DNA of 64,000 nt from Actinomycetota bacterium. GTDB taxonomy: Bacteria; Actinomycetota; Acidimicrobiia; Acidimicrobiales; AC-14. The stretch lies in contig JBFMCT010000015.1 in NCBI GenBank assembly GCA_040754375.1, positions 1 through 64,000 on the forward strand. The letters run 5' to 3'. Shown one piece after another: positions 1-8,381 of this stretch (its first letter is position 1; every line of letters begins with the position of its first letter). Both the position numbers and the translations under genes were made by a program. The notes under the pieces were generated by a model. It did not search any database. It was not told the origin of the DNA and was given only the letters and a program-made list of their open reading frames with translations.

Positions 1-2241
1 TCACGGGCTCGGGGCCGAGGCCCGGGCCCCGCTCAGCCCGGTGGTCCCGCTCGCCGCCCCGGCGGCGCTGGTCCCCAAGGCGGGCGCGCCCGGGGACGCG
101 GTCCGGGTGGGCGCCGGCCCGGGCGGTTCTGGCGTTACCGGCGCATCTGGTTCATGTTCGCCTTCTTGGCCTTCACGGGGCTGGCCGGAGCGGCGTGGGT
201 CATCACCCAGATCCCCTTGCCGTCCGAGGCCCCCCTGGCCGAGACGACGCTCATCTACGACGCCTCCGGCCAGCAGATCGCCGAGCTGCACGGGGTCGAG
301 AACCGCTACCCGGTGTCGATCGACCAGGTACCGGCCATCACCCAGGCGGCCATCATCGCCTCCGAGGACCGCCAGTTCTTCAACCACCGGGGCGTTGACC
401 CGTGGAGCATCCTGAGAGCCACGTGGGCCGACATTCGTAGCCGCGGGGTGACCCAGGGCGGCTCGACGATCACCCAGCAGTACGTGAAGAACCAGATCGT
501 GGGCGACGACCGCACGCTCGTACGCAAGCTCAAAGAGGCGGTCGTGGCCGTCAAGCTGGAGCGGCAGTACACCAAACCCGAGATCTTGGAGAAGTACCTC
601 AACACGGTCTACTTCGGCCGGGGGGCCTACGGCATCCAGGCTGCGGCCATCGCCTACTTCGGCAAGAACGACGTCACCGAGCTCGACCTCAAGGAGTCGG
701 CCTACCTGGCCGGGCTGATCCGTACGCCCTCGACCGGAGACGTGTTCAACGACCCCGAGACGGCCTACTACCTACGGACGTCGGTCCTGCGCAACATGGT
801 CAAGGACGGCTCGATCAGCCAGGAGCAGGCCGACGAAGCCGAGGCCACCCGCATCGAGCAGTACGTGTTCACCCCCGAACCGGCCGACACCACCTTCACC
901 AACGTGTCCAACGGGGCCGAGTACTTCGTGGAGTACGTGCGCCAGCGCCTGGTGGCCGCCTATGGCGAGGACCGGGTGTTGCGGGGCGGGCTGCGGGTGC
1001 ACACGACCCTCGACCCCAAGGTCCAGGCCATGGCCTACCGGAGCGTCTATGACACCCTCAGTGGCCCCGACGACCCCGTTGGCTCCCTGGTCTCCCTCGA
1101 CCCCGAGGGCCGGGTGGTCGCCATGGTCGGCAACCGCGACTGGTCGCAGTCGCAGGTGAACGTGGCGGTGGGCCAGGAGGGGGGCGGGGGCGGGCGCCAG
1201 GGTGGTTCGGCCTTCAAGCCGTTCGTGCTGGCCGAGGCCATCAACCAAGGCATCCCTGTCGACTCGAAGTACTACCCGGCCCCGGCCAAGATCGGGCCGC
1301 TGCCCGGTTGGGAGCAGGAGGTCAACAACTACGGCAACACCGGGTTCGGTTACATCAACCTGGCTGAGGCCACGGTCCACTCGGTCAACACGGTCTACGC
1401 CCAGGTTGTCGACGAGGTAGGCCCGGCCAACGTCGTCAACATGGCCAAGAACCTCGGGATCACGTCCGATCTGACGCCCGTGCCGTCGATCACCCTGGGG
1501 AGCCAGGAGGTCTCGGTCATGGAGATGGCCACCGCATACCTGACGTTCTACCGCGACGGCATCCACGTCGACCCCCGGGTGATCAGCCGGATCACCGAAG
1601 GCGGCACGACGGTCGTCGAGGACAAGCCGACCGGTGCCCGCCGGGCCATCCCCGAGGAAGTGGCCCAGAAGGTGAAGTCGGTGCTCGGTCTGGTCGTGAA
1701 CCGGGGTTCGGGTTACCTGGCGTCGCTGCCCAACAGCGACGTGTGGGGCAAGACGGGGACGACCGACGAGTACGGCGACGCCTGGTTCGTAGGTGCGAAC
1801 GAGAAGCTGGTCACCGCCGTGTGGATCGGCTACGCCGAGGGCCAGTCCCGCTCGCTCTACAACGTCCAGCGGGTCGCCAAGGTCTCGGGTGGCACCCTCC
1901 CGGCTCTGATCTTCCGCAACTTCATGAACGCGGCCGCCCCGGGCGACGGCCGGTCGGCCACCCTGCCGGCGGTGAACGCCGCCCAACTCAACTCGTCGAC
2001 CCCGGGGGTGACCACGACGGTGGCGCCCGCTCCGGCCAGCGAGCAGGTGGCCGAGACGACCACCACCACCACGGTGGCTCAACCGACGACCACACTGGCC
2101 CCGGCCTCCCAGCCCCTCACCACCCCGACCACCGAGCCTGCGGCCCCGCCCACCACGACGCCGGTGCTGATCAGCCCCCCCAGCTTCCCCACGCCGTCAA
2201 CTGTTCCCCGTCCCGACGTGCGCCGCCCCGACCTGCCCTGA
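1..2241 (+). CDS. Class A penicillin-binding protein (5' partial)
   Basis: Bifunctional peptidoglycan synthase that polymerises glycan strands and cross-links peptides outside the membrane. The reading frame is open from base 1, where it encodes a Gly/Pro/Arg-rich cytoplasmic stretch and a basic patch just before the membrane helix. The true start therefore probably lies upstream; the first in-frame ATG is at 154. Counting from that Met, the order is a membrane segment (about 1-20), a transglycosylase domain with its catalytic Glu in ASEDRQFF (about 71), then a transpeptidase domain with SAFK (Ser about 352), SVN (about 410) and KTG (about 533). A Thr/Pro-rich wall-spanning tail fills about 615-695. 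A GC-rich hairpin follows the stop. All catalytic motifs are intact, so it should be active. Confidence 0.93.
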   Translation, partial: SRARGRGPGPAQPGGPARRPGGAGPQGGRARGRGPGGRRPGRFWRYRRIWFMFAFLAFTGLAGAAWVITQIPLPSEAPLAETTLIYDASGQQIAELHGVENRYPVSIDQVPAITQAAIIASEDRQFFNHRGVDPWSILRATWADIRSRGVTQGGSTITQQYVKNQIVGDDRTLVRKLKEAVVAVKLERQYTKPEILEKYLNTVYFGRGAYGIQAAAIAYFGKNDVTELDLKESAYLAGLIRTPSTGDVFNDPETAYYLRTSVLRNMVKDGSISQEQADEAEATRIEQYVFTPEPADTTFTNVSNGAEYFVEYVRQRLVAAYGEDRVLRGGLRVHTTLDPKVQAMAYRSVYDTLSGPDDPVGSLVSLDPEGRVVAMVGNRDWSQSQVNVAVGQEGGGGGRQGGSAFKPFVLAEAINQGIPVDSKYYPAPAKIGPLPGWEQEVNNYGNTGFGYINLAEATVHSVNTVYAQVVDEVGPANVVNMAKNLGITSDLTPVPSITLGSQEVSVMEMATAYLTFYRDGIHVDPRVISRITEGGTTVVEDKPTGARRAIPEEVAQKVKSVLGLVVNRGSGYLASLPNSDVWGKTGTTDEYGDAWFVGANEKLVTAVWIGYAEGQSRSLYNVQRVAKVSGGTLPALIFRNFMNAAAPGDGRSATLPAVNAAQLNSSTPGVTTTVAPAPASEQVAETTTTTTVAQPTTTLAPASQPLTTPTTEPAAPPTTTPVLISPPSFPTPSTVPRPDVRRPDLP

Positions 2242-2261
2242 CGCGGTAGGGGCTGGTTGCC

Positions 2262-2280
2262 TCGGGGGCTGCGCCCCCGA
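2262..2280. terminator. GC-rich hairpin between convergent genes
   Basis: TCGGGGGC and GCCCCCGA pair perfectly (8 bp) around a TGC loop. It lies 20 nt after the PBP stop and 18 nt beyond the stop of the minus-strand zinc-ribbon gene, so it could end transcription from both sides. There is no U tract, which is common for actinobacterial hairpins. Confidence 0.55.
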
Positions 2281-2298
2281 CGCACGGGCTGCAAGCGC

Positions 2299-2469
2299 CT
2301 AGCCCTCGTCGTCCGCCGGTTCGTGCGGGAAGCGGGCCACGCACTCGGGGCACCACAACTGTGAGGCGGCGGGCTCGGCGCCCGGATTGACGGGCGGCCA
2401 CACCGAGGTCAGGTCCTCCTCGTCGCGGGCGCAGTTCTCGCAGACGGGGGAGGCAGGGGTGATCGCCAC
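2299..2469 (-). CDS. Small zinc-ribbon protein (56 aa)
   Basis: A short GTG-initiated ORF encoding a 56-residue acidic protein with two knuckles, CENC near the N terminus and CPEC about 30 residues later, spaced as in a zinc ribbon. No ATG is available. A TACTGT -10 box ends exactly 6 nt before the GTG on the minus strand, the leaderless arrangement seen repeatedly in this window, and this is what supports the start. It sits head-to-head with panB and tail-to-tail with the PBP gene. Function unknown; a small nucleic-acid or protein-binding adaptor is a guess. Codon use matches the neighbours. Confidence 0.6.
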   Translation of the reverse strand: MAITPASPVCENCARDEEDLTSVWPPVNPGAEPAASQLWCPECVARFPHEPADDEG

Positions 2470-2534
2470 GGTCCAACAGTAGACTCACGGCACCGCCGGC
2501 AGCCCGATGGCGCTGGACGGGAGGAGACGCGCAA

Positions 2535-3395
2535 GTGGCCCAGAACATCACCGTCCCAGCCGTCAGAGCACGCAAAGGAGGCGTCCCCCTCGTCATGGTC
2601 ACGGCCTATGACACACCCGGGGCGCGCATCGCCAGCGAAGCGGGCGCCGACATCGTGCTGGTGGGCGATTCGGTCGGCATGGTCGTGCTCGGTTACGACG
2701 ACACCCTCCAAGTGACGCTGGCCGACATGGTCCACCATGTGGCCGCCGTGGCCCGCGCCCGGCCCGACGCCTTGGTCGTGGCCGACCTGCCGTGGCTCAC
2801 CTACCACGTCTCGGTGGAGGACACCGTGCGCAACGCGGCCACGCTGATCAGGGCCGGCGCCCGGGCCGTGAAGCTGGAGGGCGGCGCCGTGCGGGTGCCG
2901 ATGGTGGAGGCGCTGGCCGACGCCCAGGTCCCGGTCATGGGCCACGTCGGCCTCACGCCGCAGTCTGTGAACACGATGGGCGGTTACCGGGTCCAGGGCC
3001 AGCAGCCTGAGGCGGCCGCCGCCCTGGTGGCCGACGCCCAGGCCCTTGAGGGCGCGGGCTGCTTTGCCATCGTGATCGAAGGGGTCCCGGCCGAGGTCGC
3101 CCGGGCCGTCACGGCCGCGGTCGGCGTCCCCACCATCGGGATCGGGGCTGGCCCTTGGTGCGACGGCCAGGTGCTCGTCTTCCACGACCTGCTGGGGCTC
3201 GAGGACCGGGTCCTACCCCGCTTCGTCCGCCGTTACGCGTCACTGAAGGCCGACGCCGTCGCTGCCGTGGCCGCCTTCGCCGATGACGTTCGGGAGGGGC
3301 GCTTCCCGTCCGATGCCGAGAGCTACCACGTCTCGGCCGACTTCGTGACGACCCACCTCGGGGGTTGGCCTGACGCCGCCGGTCGGTCGGCGTGA
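2535..3395 (+). CDS. panB: 3-methyl-2-oxobutanoate hydroxymethyltransferase
   Basis: Ketopantoate hydroxymethyltransferase transfers a hydroxymethyl group from methylene-tetrahydrofolate to alpha-ketoisovalerate, the first committed step of pantothenate and CoA synthesis, in the cytoplasm. The 286 residues match the normal family length. Recognisable blocks are VTAYDTPGARIA near the N terminus, the metal-binding VLVGDSVGMV stretch, VKLEGG, PVMGHVGLTPQSV and PTIGIGAG. The start is GTG, with a GGGAGGAG Shine-Dalgarno about 9 nt upstream. Its stop overlaps the start of the DUF192 gene (GTGA), so the two are probably translationally coupled. Confidence 0.95.
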   Translation: MAQNITVPAVRARKGGVPLVMVTAYDTPGARIASEAGADIVLVGDSVGMVVLGYDDTLQVTLADMVHHVAAVARARPDALVVADLPWLTYHVSVEDTVRNAATLIRAGARAVKLEGGAVRVPMVEALADAQVPVMGHVGLTPQSVNTMGGYRVQGQQPEAAAALVADAQALEGAGCFAIVIEGVPAEVARAVTAAVGVPTIGIGAGPWCDGQVLVFHDLLGLEDRVLPRFVRRYASLKADAVAAVAAFADDVREGRFPSDAESYHVSADFVTTHLGGWPDAAGRSA

Positions 3396-3994
3396 GCGAG
3401 GCGGCTACCGCCCCTGCCCCGGCCCGCAAGCCACGTGACCTCCACGAGCGCGACCGGCGGCGGGCACCCCGCTTCCCACCCGGGCCCGGGGCTCAGCAGT
3501 GGATGATCGTCGTGCTGCTGGTTGCGGGCGTGGTCAGCCTGGTCGTCAAAGGCGCCGACAGCCCGGCCGACCCGTTCTTCCGGACCGAGGGCCGTGCCCC
3601 CGTCGAGGGCTTCGGGGAGATCGCCTTCCGGGTCGACACGGTGGAGGCGGTGCGCTGCGCCCTCCTGGCCCAGACGGCCCTCCAGCAGAGCCGGGGACTG
3701 ATGGGCCACACCGACCTGGGCGGCTACGACGGCATGCTGTTCGCCTTCCCGGCCGACACCACCACTCGCTTCTTCATGCGGGCGACCCCCCTGGCGCTCT
3801 CGATCGCCTGGTTCGACGCCGGCGGCCGCTATCTGGCGGCGACGGACATGGAGCCGTGCGACGACCGCCCCGACTGCCCGGACTATCCACCTCCCGGCCC
3901 CTACCGCTACGCGCTGGAGGTGCCCCAGGGATCGCTCCCGGCTCTGGGCGTAGGCCCTGGTTCGGTGCTCTCGGTGGGAGGGCCTTGTGAGTGA
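3392..3994 (+). CDS. DUF192 family membrane-anchored protein
   Basis: Residues about 35-55 form one membrane helix (WMIVVLLVAGVVSLVV). About 75-200 match the DUF192 fold: GLMGHTDLGGYDGMLF, then FFMRATPLALSIAWFD and the closing LEVPQGSLPALGVGPGS block. DUF192 proteins are small extracytoplasmic beta domains of uncertain role. The N-terminal 30 residues are basic and cytoplasmic. It starts with GTG, overlapping the panB stop by 4 nt, so it is in that operon, although no functional link to pantothenate synthesis is evident. A strong hairpin follows. Confidence 0.82.
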   Translation: MSEAATAPAPARKPRDLHERDRRRAPRFPPGPGAQQWMIVVLLVAGVVSLVVKGADSPADPFFRTEGRAPVEGFGEIAFRVDTVEAVRCALLAQTALQQSRGLMGHTDLGGYDGMLFAFPADTTTRFFMRATPLALSIAWFDAGGRYLAATDMEPCDDRPDCPDYPPPGPYRYALEVPQGSLPALGVGPGSVLSVGGPCE

Positions 3995-4031
3995 GCGGTC
4001 GCCGGTGGCCGGCCCGCCCGCGGTCATGGAG

Positions 4032-4075
4032 GCGTCCGTCTCTCCGACCCCCGACCTACTCGGAGAGGCGGACGC
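4032..4075 (+). terminator. 16-bp stem hairpin after panB-DUF192
   Basis: Arms 4032-4047 and 4060-4075 are complementary over 16 bp with one G-T wobble, around a 12-nt loop. It lies 38 nt after the DUF192 stop and 58 nt before the sigma-factor gene. Most simply a terminator without a U tract. The length and near-perfect pairing also fit a regulatory structure ahead of the sigma gene. Confidence 0.6.
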
Positions 4076-4132
4076 TCTGGCATGTAGACGGCCGTCGGAG
4101 CTGTCGATGACGCGGGTCGCGGAACTTTTCTG

Positions 4133-6292
4133 ATGGCTGCACCCCACCTCGCCCCGCTCCGCGACGCCGAGGGGGCCAGCGACGCCGAACTGGTCGACGC
4201 CGCCCGGCGGGGGGAGACCGGGGCTTTCGACGAGCTCTACCGGCGTCACTCGGGGGCCGCCCTGGTTGCCGCCCAGGCCGTGGTCCGCAACCCCCACGAC
4301 GCGGCCGACGCCGTGGCCGACGCCTTCGCCAAGCTCCTGGTGTCGCTCCCCGCGACCCGTGACTTCCGGTCCTATCTGGCCGTCACCGCCCGCAACAGCG
4401 CCCGCGACATCGTCCGCCGGTCCCGGCGGGCCGAGCCCACCGACCGAGCCGGCGAGCGCCCCGCCCCGGGAGTGGCGGCCCTTCTTGCCGAGGCCGAGCT
4501 GGAACCGCCCGACGCCCTGCTCGCCCGGGAGGACGGCCGGGTGATAGCCGAGGCCTACTCCCGCCTCCCCGACCGCTGGCGGCGGGCGCTGTGGCTCATC
4601 GACGTCGAGCAGCGGTCGACCCGCGACGCCGGGGCCGTCCTCGGCGTCTCGCCCAACAATGCCGCTCAACTGGCCGTGCGTGCCCGGTCGCGGCTGCGGG
4701 CCGAGTACTTCCAGGCCCACGTCCGCAACCACGCCCGGCCCGATTGCGCGGTCACGCTCGGGTTGCTGGGCGGCTACGTCGCCGGTTCTGCGTCGGCCCG
4801 GGCCCGCCGCAAGGTCGACCTCCACCTAAGCCGGTGCGAGGACTGCCGGGGCCGGGTGTCCGAGCTGGCCGACGTGGCCGGCGTCCTACGGAGGTCGGTG
4901 TTGCCGTTGCCGGTGGCGGTTGCCGCCTGGGGTGGCGGCGGTCCGCTGCGGGCGCTGCGCGACTGGGCCGAACGGCTGCTGGGCCGGGGCTCGGCGGCCG
5001 GCGGGTCGCCCGTGGGCGAGGCCCTCGGGCAGGTGGCCGTCGTCGCTCCCACGCTGGAGCGCCTCGTCGGGGGCGCCTCGGCCGCCGCCTTGGCCGTGGG
5101 ACTGTCGGTCCTGGCCGTTGGTACTCCCGACCCGGGCCGACAGGCCGCGCCGCCCCGGACCACGACCTCGGTCGCAGTAGCCCTGCCGCCCGCCGGAGGT
5201 CCGCCCCCCGTCCGCCTCAGCCCGGCTGTGGCGCGAGCCGGCCCGACTGTGACGGCCATGCCCGGCCGCGGGCCGGTGCCTGCTGTCCGGGCGCCTACCG
5301 GACCGCTCGGCGGCGCCGGTGCTATGGCCGAGACGCCCGTGCCGGGTGCGTCCACCCTGCCCTCGTCACCACCGGCCGACGGCGTCCCTGCGCCTCCTGT
5401 CGCTCCCGGCCTCGAGGGCCTGAGCCTCCCCGGCGCGGTCATGGCCGTGGGAGATCCTTCGTTTTCCGACCTTGCGGGCTTGGAGCGTGTGGGCAGGGCC
5501 CTCTCGGGCGTGGACCTCCCCGCGGTGGACCTCCCGGCGGTGGACCTCCCGGCGGTGGACCTCCCGGCGGTGGACCTCCCCCGTGTGACGCTGTCTGGTC
5601 CCGACGGTTCGGGTGCCGACCTGGCCGGGGCCTCGGTCGGGGGGACCGCGCTGGGGGGCGCGGTCGCCGGCCTCCTCCCGCCCCCCGGCGACAGCCCCCT
5701 GGCCACCGCCGTGCCGGTCGGGCACCGGGGAGGCCGGCCGGCGTCGTTGGCTGCGGTGCTGGGGATCGACCAGGGACCACCGAGGGGGGCCCCGCTCGCC
5801 CTCCCCGCCTTGGCCCGACTGGTCGGAGGCGCGGCCGTCTCCTCCCAGGCGGGAGGAAGCCCCTCACCTACGGACCTGGCGGCCCGCCTCCCCACCCTCC
5901 TGTCCGAGCTCGTCGGGCCGGTACCCGACCGCCCCATCCGCCCGGTACCGGCCCCGCCCGGCGACGTCCTGCCTGGCCCCCAGGACACCCTTCCGACCCC
6001 CCCCACCGGCTTGGGGCTGGGCCAGGTCCTGCCCTCCGTGTCGCCCTCGGGGTGGACGGGCCCGGTTCCTGCCCCTTCCCTTCCCGCCCCGCGCCACGGG
6101 CCTCTCCCGTTGCCGCCCCCGGAAGTCGCAGTCACCGGCCCGCCCGCCGGCCCGCCCGCCCCTGGGCCCGACCAGCGCCTCCCACTGGGGCCGCCGCCCT
6201 CGCTGCTCCAACCACCCTGGCCCGGGCTCCCGCTGCTCCCTCAGCTCCCCAACCTCGGGGCCGGCCTTCCCAGCAACGGTCTGACTGGCTAG
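4133..6292 (+). CDS. ECF sigma factor fused to zinc-finger anti-sigma domain, TM helix and Pro-rich tail
   Basis: A 719-residue fusion. Residues about 18-100 are sigma-70 region 2 (ELVDAARRGETGAFDELYRRH), about 130-190 region 4 with its helix-turn-helix. About 205-240 is a zf-HC2-type finger (C205, H231, C235, C238), as in anti-sigma factors. About 312-330 is a membrane helix, followed by some 390 Pro/Gly/Ala-rich residues, presumably outside the membrane. ECF sigma factors are normally about 200 residues. The layout suggests a sigma factor tethered and restrained in cis, possibly released by proteolysis on an envelope signal (inference). Five VDLPA repeats lie at about 460-484. ATG start, weak Shine-Dalgarno. 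Expression may be autoregulated; no promoter motif was assigned. Confidence 0.85.
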   Translation: MAAPHLAPLRDAEGASDAELVDAARRGETGAFDELYRRHSGAALVAAQAVVRNPHDAADAVADAFAKLLVSLPATRDFRSYLAVTARNSARDIVRRSRRAEPTDRAGERPAPGVAALLAEAELEPPDALLAREDGRVIAEAYSRLPDRWRRALWLIDVEQRSTRDAGAVLGVSPNNAAQLAVRARSRLRAEYFQAHVRNHARPDCAVTLGLLGGYVAGSASARARRKVDLHLSRCEDCRGRVSELADVAGVLRRSVLPLPVAVAAWGGGGPLRALRDWAERLLGRGSAAGGSPVGEALGQVAVVAPTLERLVGGASAAALAVGLSVLAVGTPDPGRQAAPPRTTTSVAVALPPAGGPPPVRLSPAVARAGPTVTAMPGRGPVPAVRAPTGPLGGAGAMAETPVPGASTLPSSPPADGVPAPPVAPGLEGLSLPGAVMAVGDPSFSDLAGLERVGRALSGVDLPAVDLPAVDLPAVDLPAVDLPRVTLSGPDGSGADLAGASVGGTALGGAVAGLLPPPGDSPLATAVPVGHRGGRPASLAAVLGIDQGPPRGAPLALPALARLVGGAAVSSQAGGSPSPTDLAARLPTLLSELVGPVPDRPIRPVPAPPGDVLPGPQDTLPTPPTGLGLGQVLPSVSPSGWTGPVPAPSLPAPRHGPLPLPPPEVAVTGPPAGPPAPGPDQRLPLGPPPSLLQPPWPGLPLLPQLPNLGAGLPSNGLTG
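5510..5580 (+). repeat. 15-bp tandem repeat (five copies) in the sigma-fusion tail
   Basis: GTGGACCTCCC recurs every 15 bp at 5510, 5525, 5540, 5555 and 5570, encoding VDLPA units in the predicted extracellular tail. The near-identity of copies makes slippage by whole units, without frameshift, likely. Confidence 0.9.
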
Positions 6293-6394
6293 GGTTTGCC
6301 CAGGGGGAGTGGCAGCCCGGGTTCCCCCAGCCCCCGGGTAGCCCTCCCCCGCTCACTGTCATACCCCCGTGCCATCGTGGTGCCCGTGTCGGGT

Positions 6395-6400
6395 TACCAT
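6395..6400 (+). promoter_or_regulatory. Likely -10 box of the rpsF operon
   Basis: TACCAT fits TANNNT and lies 89 nt before rpsF, giving an mRNA leader of about 80 nt. The leader could hold the S6:S18 autoregulatory RNA known from other bacteria, but I could not confirm that fold by eye. Confidence 0.4.
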
Positions 6401-6488
6401 GCATTCACAACCGAACACCCTGCCCCGAGTCACGCGCCCGGGGCCCTGCACACATCTGGTCAGGTCCAGAGGGAGGCGTTGGACGCTC

Positions 6489-6890
6489 ATGCGCCCTTAT
6501 GAAGTCATGGTCATCTACGACCCGAGCCTGGAGGACGACGCCATCCGGGCCGCGGTCGACCGTTCGACCGAGCTGGTCCGCTCCCGTGGCGGCAACCCCG
6601 GTCGGGTCGACCGTTGGGGCAAGCGCCGGTTGGCCTACGAGATCCGCCACCAGCGCGAGGGCTACTACGTCCTCGTAGAGGCGACTGCCGAGCCCGCCGT
6701 CATGGCCGAGCTCGACCGGTCGTTGACCCTGGCCGACGAGGTCCTGCGCCACAAGGTCATCAGGCTGCCCGACAGCATCGCCGCCCGCCCGCCCCGACCG
6801 GCCAGCCGTCCTGGCCCCGAGACGGCCCCGCCGGCCAACGTCGTCGCCCATGGGGCGACCGAGAGCAGCCCGCGTCCAAACGGAGCGTGA
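6489..6890 (+). CDS. rpsF: 30S ribosomal protein S6
   Basis: Small-subunit protein that pairs with S18 on the platform of the 30S subunit. The sequence starts MRPYEVMVIYDPSLED and contains the typical GRVDRWGKRRLAYEI and EGYYVLVEATAEP blocks. The first 95 or so residues are the S6 domain; a Pro/Arg-rich tail of about 35 residues follows, making 133 in all, longer than the usual 95-100. An upstream in-frame start is possible, but this ATG has GGGAGG at a good distance and begins the conserved domain. First gene of rpsF-ssb-rpsR-rplI. Confidence 0.96.
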   Translation: MRPYEVMVIYDPSLEDDAIRAAVDRSTELVRSRGGNPGRVDRWGKRRLAYEIRHQREGYYVLVEATAEPAVMAELDRSLTLADEVLRHKVIRLPDSIAARPPRPASRPGPETAPPANVVAHGATESSPRPNGA

Positions 6891-6894
6891 GATC

Positions 6895-7377
6895 ATGTCC
6901 AACGGAAACACCGTCACCCTGGTAGGTAACGTCACCCGCGACCCTGAACTTCGGTTCACGGCCACGGGCCAAGCCACGGCCACCTTCGGGTTGGCCGTCA
7001 ACCGCACGTGGAACGACCGCCAGACCAACGAGCGCCGTGAGGTCACGTCGTTCTTCGACATCGTGTGCTGGCGGGAGATGGCCGAGAACGTCAGCGAGTC
7101 CCTGCAGAAGGGCGCCCGCGTGGTCGTCACCGGCCGCCTCGAGCAGCGCTCGTGGGAGACCCCCGAGGGAGACCGGCGGTCGAAGGTCGAGGTCGTGGCC
7201 GACGAGGTCGGCCCGTCGCTGCGGTGGGCCACCGCGGAGGTCCGCAAGAACGACAGGAGGGGCCCGGCCGACGGCGGAGGTCCCGGCGGGGCCCCGAGCG
7301 GCGGGTCGTCCCGTCCCCAGGCGCCGGCGTCGTCCGACCCCGGCCCGACCTACGACTACGGGGAGGAGCCCTTCTAA
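6895..7377 (+). CDS. ssb: Single-stranded DNA-binding protein
   Basis: SSB coats single-stranded DNA in replication, recombination and repair and recruits partners through its C-terminal tip. The OB fold runs from [18 protein letters not shown] to about residue 110 ([15 protein letters not shown]). A Gly/Pro-rich linker follows, ending in the acidic tip DYGEEPF, which matches the usual D-x-x-x-x-PF protein-binding tail. 160 residues is normal. The chosen ATG is 4 nt after the rpsF stop. The TAA stop shares a base with the rpsR ATG. Confidence 0.96.
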   Translation: MSNGNTVTLVGNVTRDPELRFTATGQATATFGLAVNRTWNDRQTNERREVTSFFDIVCWREMAENVSESLQKGARVVVTGRLEQRSWETPEGDRRSKVEVVADEVGPSLRWATAEVRKNDRRGPADGGGPGGAPSGGSSRPQAPASSDPGPTYDYGEEPF

Positions 7378-7820
7378 TGGCTCGGGACCGCGAGCGCGAC
7401 CGCGAACGGCGGCGCACGCCGAAAGACACCGGCCGGCGGGTCAAGAAGAAGGTGTGCATCTTCTGCAAAGAGCACATCGACTGGGTCGACTACAAAGACG
7501 TCAACCTGCTGCGCCGCTTCATGTCCGACCGGGGCAAGATCCGTGCCCGCCGGGTGTCGGGCAACTGCTCCCAGCACCAGCGTGACGTGGCCATCGCCAT
7601 CAAGACGGCCCGCGAGCTCGCTCTGTTGCCCTACACCCAGCGGGCCGTCAACGAGCGGGGCCCGGGCCGGGGCGGCCGACCGCCGCGCGACGGTGGTCGG
7701 GGTGGCTTCGGGGGCCCGAGCTCCGGGCCGGCGGCCGGCGAGGCTGCGCCCGGTGACGGTGCCGACGAACTGACCGACACCGCGGGCGACGACGGGAGCA
7801 CCGAGGAGGAGTCGGAGTGA
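7377..7820 (+). CDS. rpsR: 30S ribosomal protein S18, zinc-type with long acidic tail
   Basis: S18 binds S6 on the 30S platform. The core (about residues 15-85) has the Cys-bearing form: CIFCKEH near the start and CSQHQ later, a probable zinc site, with [17 protein letters not shown] and the ending [12 protein letters not shown]18 is usually 75-90 residues; this one has 147 because of a Gly/Arg-rich then Asp/Glu-rich tail after about residue 88. Starts with ATG at a TAATG junction with ssb. Zinc-type S18 often has a zinc-free paralogue expressed on zinc starvation; none is in this window. Confidence 0.95.
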   Translation: MARDRERDRERRRTPKDTGRRVKKKVCIFCKEHIDWVDYKDVNLLRRFMSDRGKIRARRVSGNCSQHQRDVAIAIKTARELALLPYTQRAVNERGPGRGGRPPRDGGRGGFGGPSSGPAAGEAAPGDGADELTDTAGDDGSTEEESE

Positions 7821-8263
7821 AGGTCATCCTTCGGGCCGACGTGCCCAACGTAGGCCGCAAAGGCGACGTGCTCGACGTCGCCGACGGCTTCGCTCGTAAC
7901 TACCTCGTGCCCAAGGGGTTTGCCCTGCGGGCGTCCGACGGTGCCTTGGCCCAGGCCGAGGGCATGCGCCGGGCCCGGGCCCTCAAGGAGGCGCGCGACC
8001 GCGAGGGGGCCGAGGAGGTCGCCCGCAAGCTGACTCCCACGGTCATCCGTATCCCGGCTCGGGCCGGGAGCGAAGGCCGCCTGTTCGGTTCGGTCACCGT
8101 CGGCGACCTGGCCGAGGCCGTCCTGGCCCAGACGGGTGTGACTGTCGACCGCCGCCGCATCAGCCTCGACGAGCCCATCAAGAGCCTCGGTTCCCACGAG
8201 GTCGCCCTGCGGCTCCACACCGACGTCGAGGTCCGGCTCCAGGTGGAGGTCGTGGCGCAGTAG
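7817..8263 (+). CDS. rplI: 50S ribosomal protein L9
   Basis: L9 binds 23S rRNA near the base of the L1 stalk. The N-terminal domain is typical: [25 protein letters not shown] contains the GxKGDxxxV-type motif and is followed by [10 protein letters not shown] long helix links it to the C-terminal domain ending in V-E-V-V. The 148 residues match the family. The GTG start overlaps the rpsR stop by 4 nt, with GAGGAGG upstream. Last gene of the ribosomal operon; dnaB follows with its own promoter. Confidence 0.96.
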   Translation: MKVILRADVPNVGRKGDVLDVADGFARNYLVPKGFALRASDGALAQAEGMRRARALKEARDREGAEEVARKLTPTVIRIPARAGSEGRLFGSVTVGDLAEAVLAQTGVTVDRRRISLDEPIKSLGSHEVALRLHTDVEVRLQVEVVAQ

Positions 8264-8279
8264 CCCGTCACCTGGGGGT

Positions 8280-8303
8280 TACAATGGTCGAACGTATGTT
8301 CGA
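8280..8303 (+). promoter_or_regulatory. dnaB promoter with LexA (SOS) box
   Basis: TACAAT (8280-8285) is a good -10 box. Directly downstream, over the expected transcription start, lies TCGAAC-GTAT-GTTCGA (8288-8303), a perfect 6+4+6 palindrome matching the actinobacterial SOS box, within a longer palindrome of 8-bp arms (8286-8305). The dnaB GTG is about 80 nt further on. LexA bound here would block initiation. Confidence 0.75.
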
Positions 8304-8381
8304 CCCCTCTAATCCCCAGGGGTGGGAGCTTCGCCCACAGGAAGATCCCCTAGCGGTCCCCATGGCCGAGGGGCGAGGCTC

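Noticed and set aside
772..2082. A 436-residue minus-strand open frame opposite the PBP gene
   Set aside because: High-GC antisense shadow; His/Arg/Gly-rich with no family pattern, while the plus strand has all PBP motifs.
3323..4825. A 500-residue minus-strand open frame across panB, DUF192 and the sigma gene
   Set aside because: It runs antisense to three well-supported genes and has low-complexity composition.
4591..6678. A 695-residue plus-strand frame overlapping the sigma fusion
   Set aside because: Arg/Gly/Pro-rich frame-shifted shadow that also crosses into rpsF; no conserved blocks.
6405..7247. Minus-strand ORF opposite rpsF and ssb
   Set aside because: Antisense to two certain genes; composition typical of a shadow frame.
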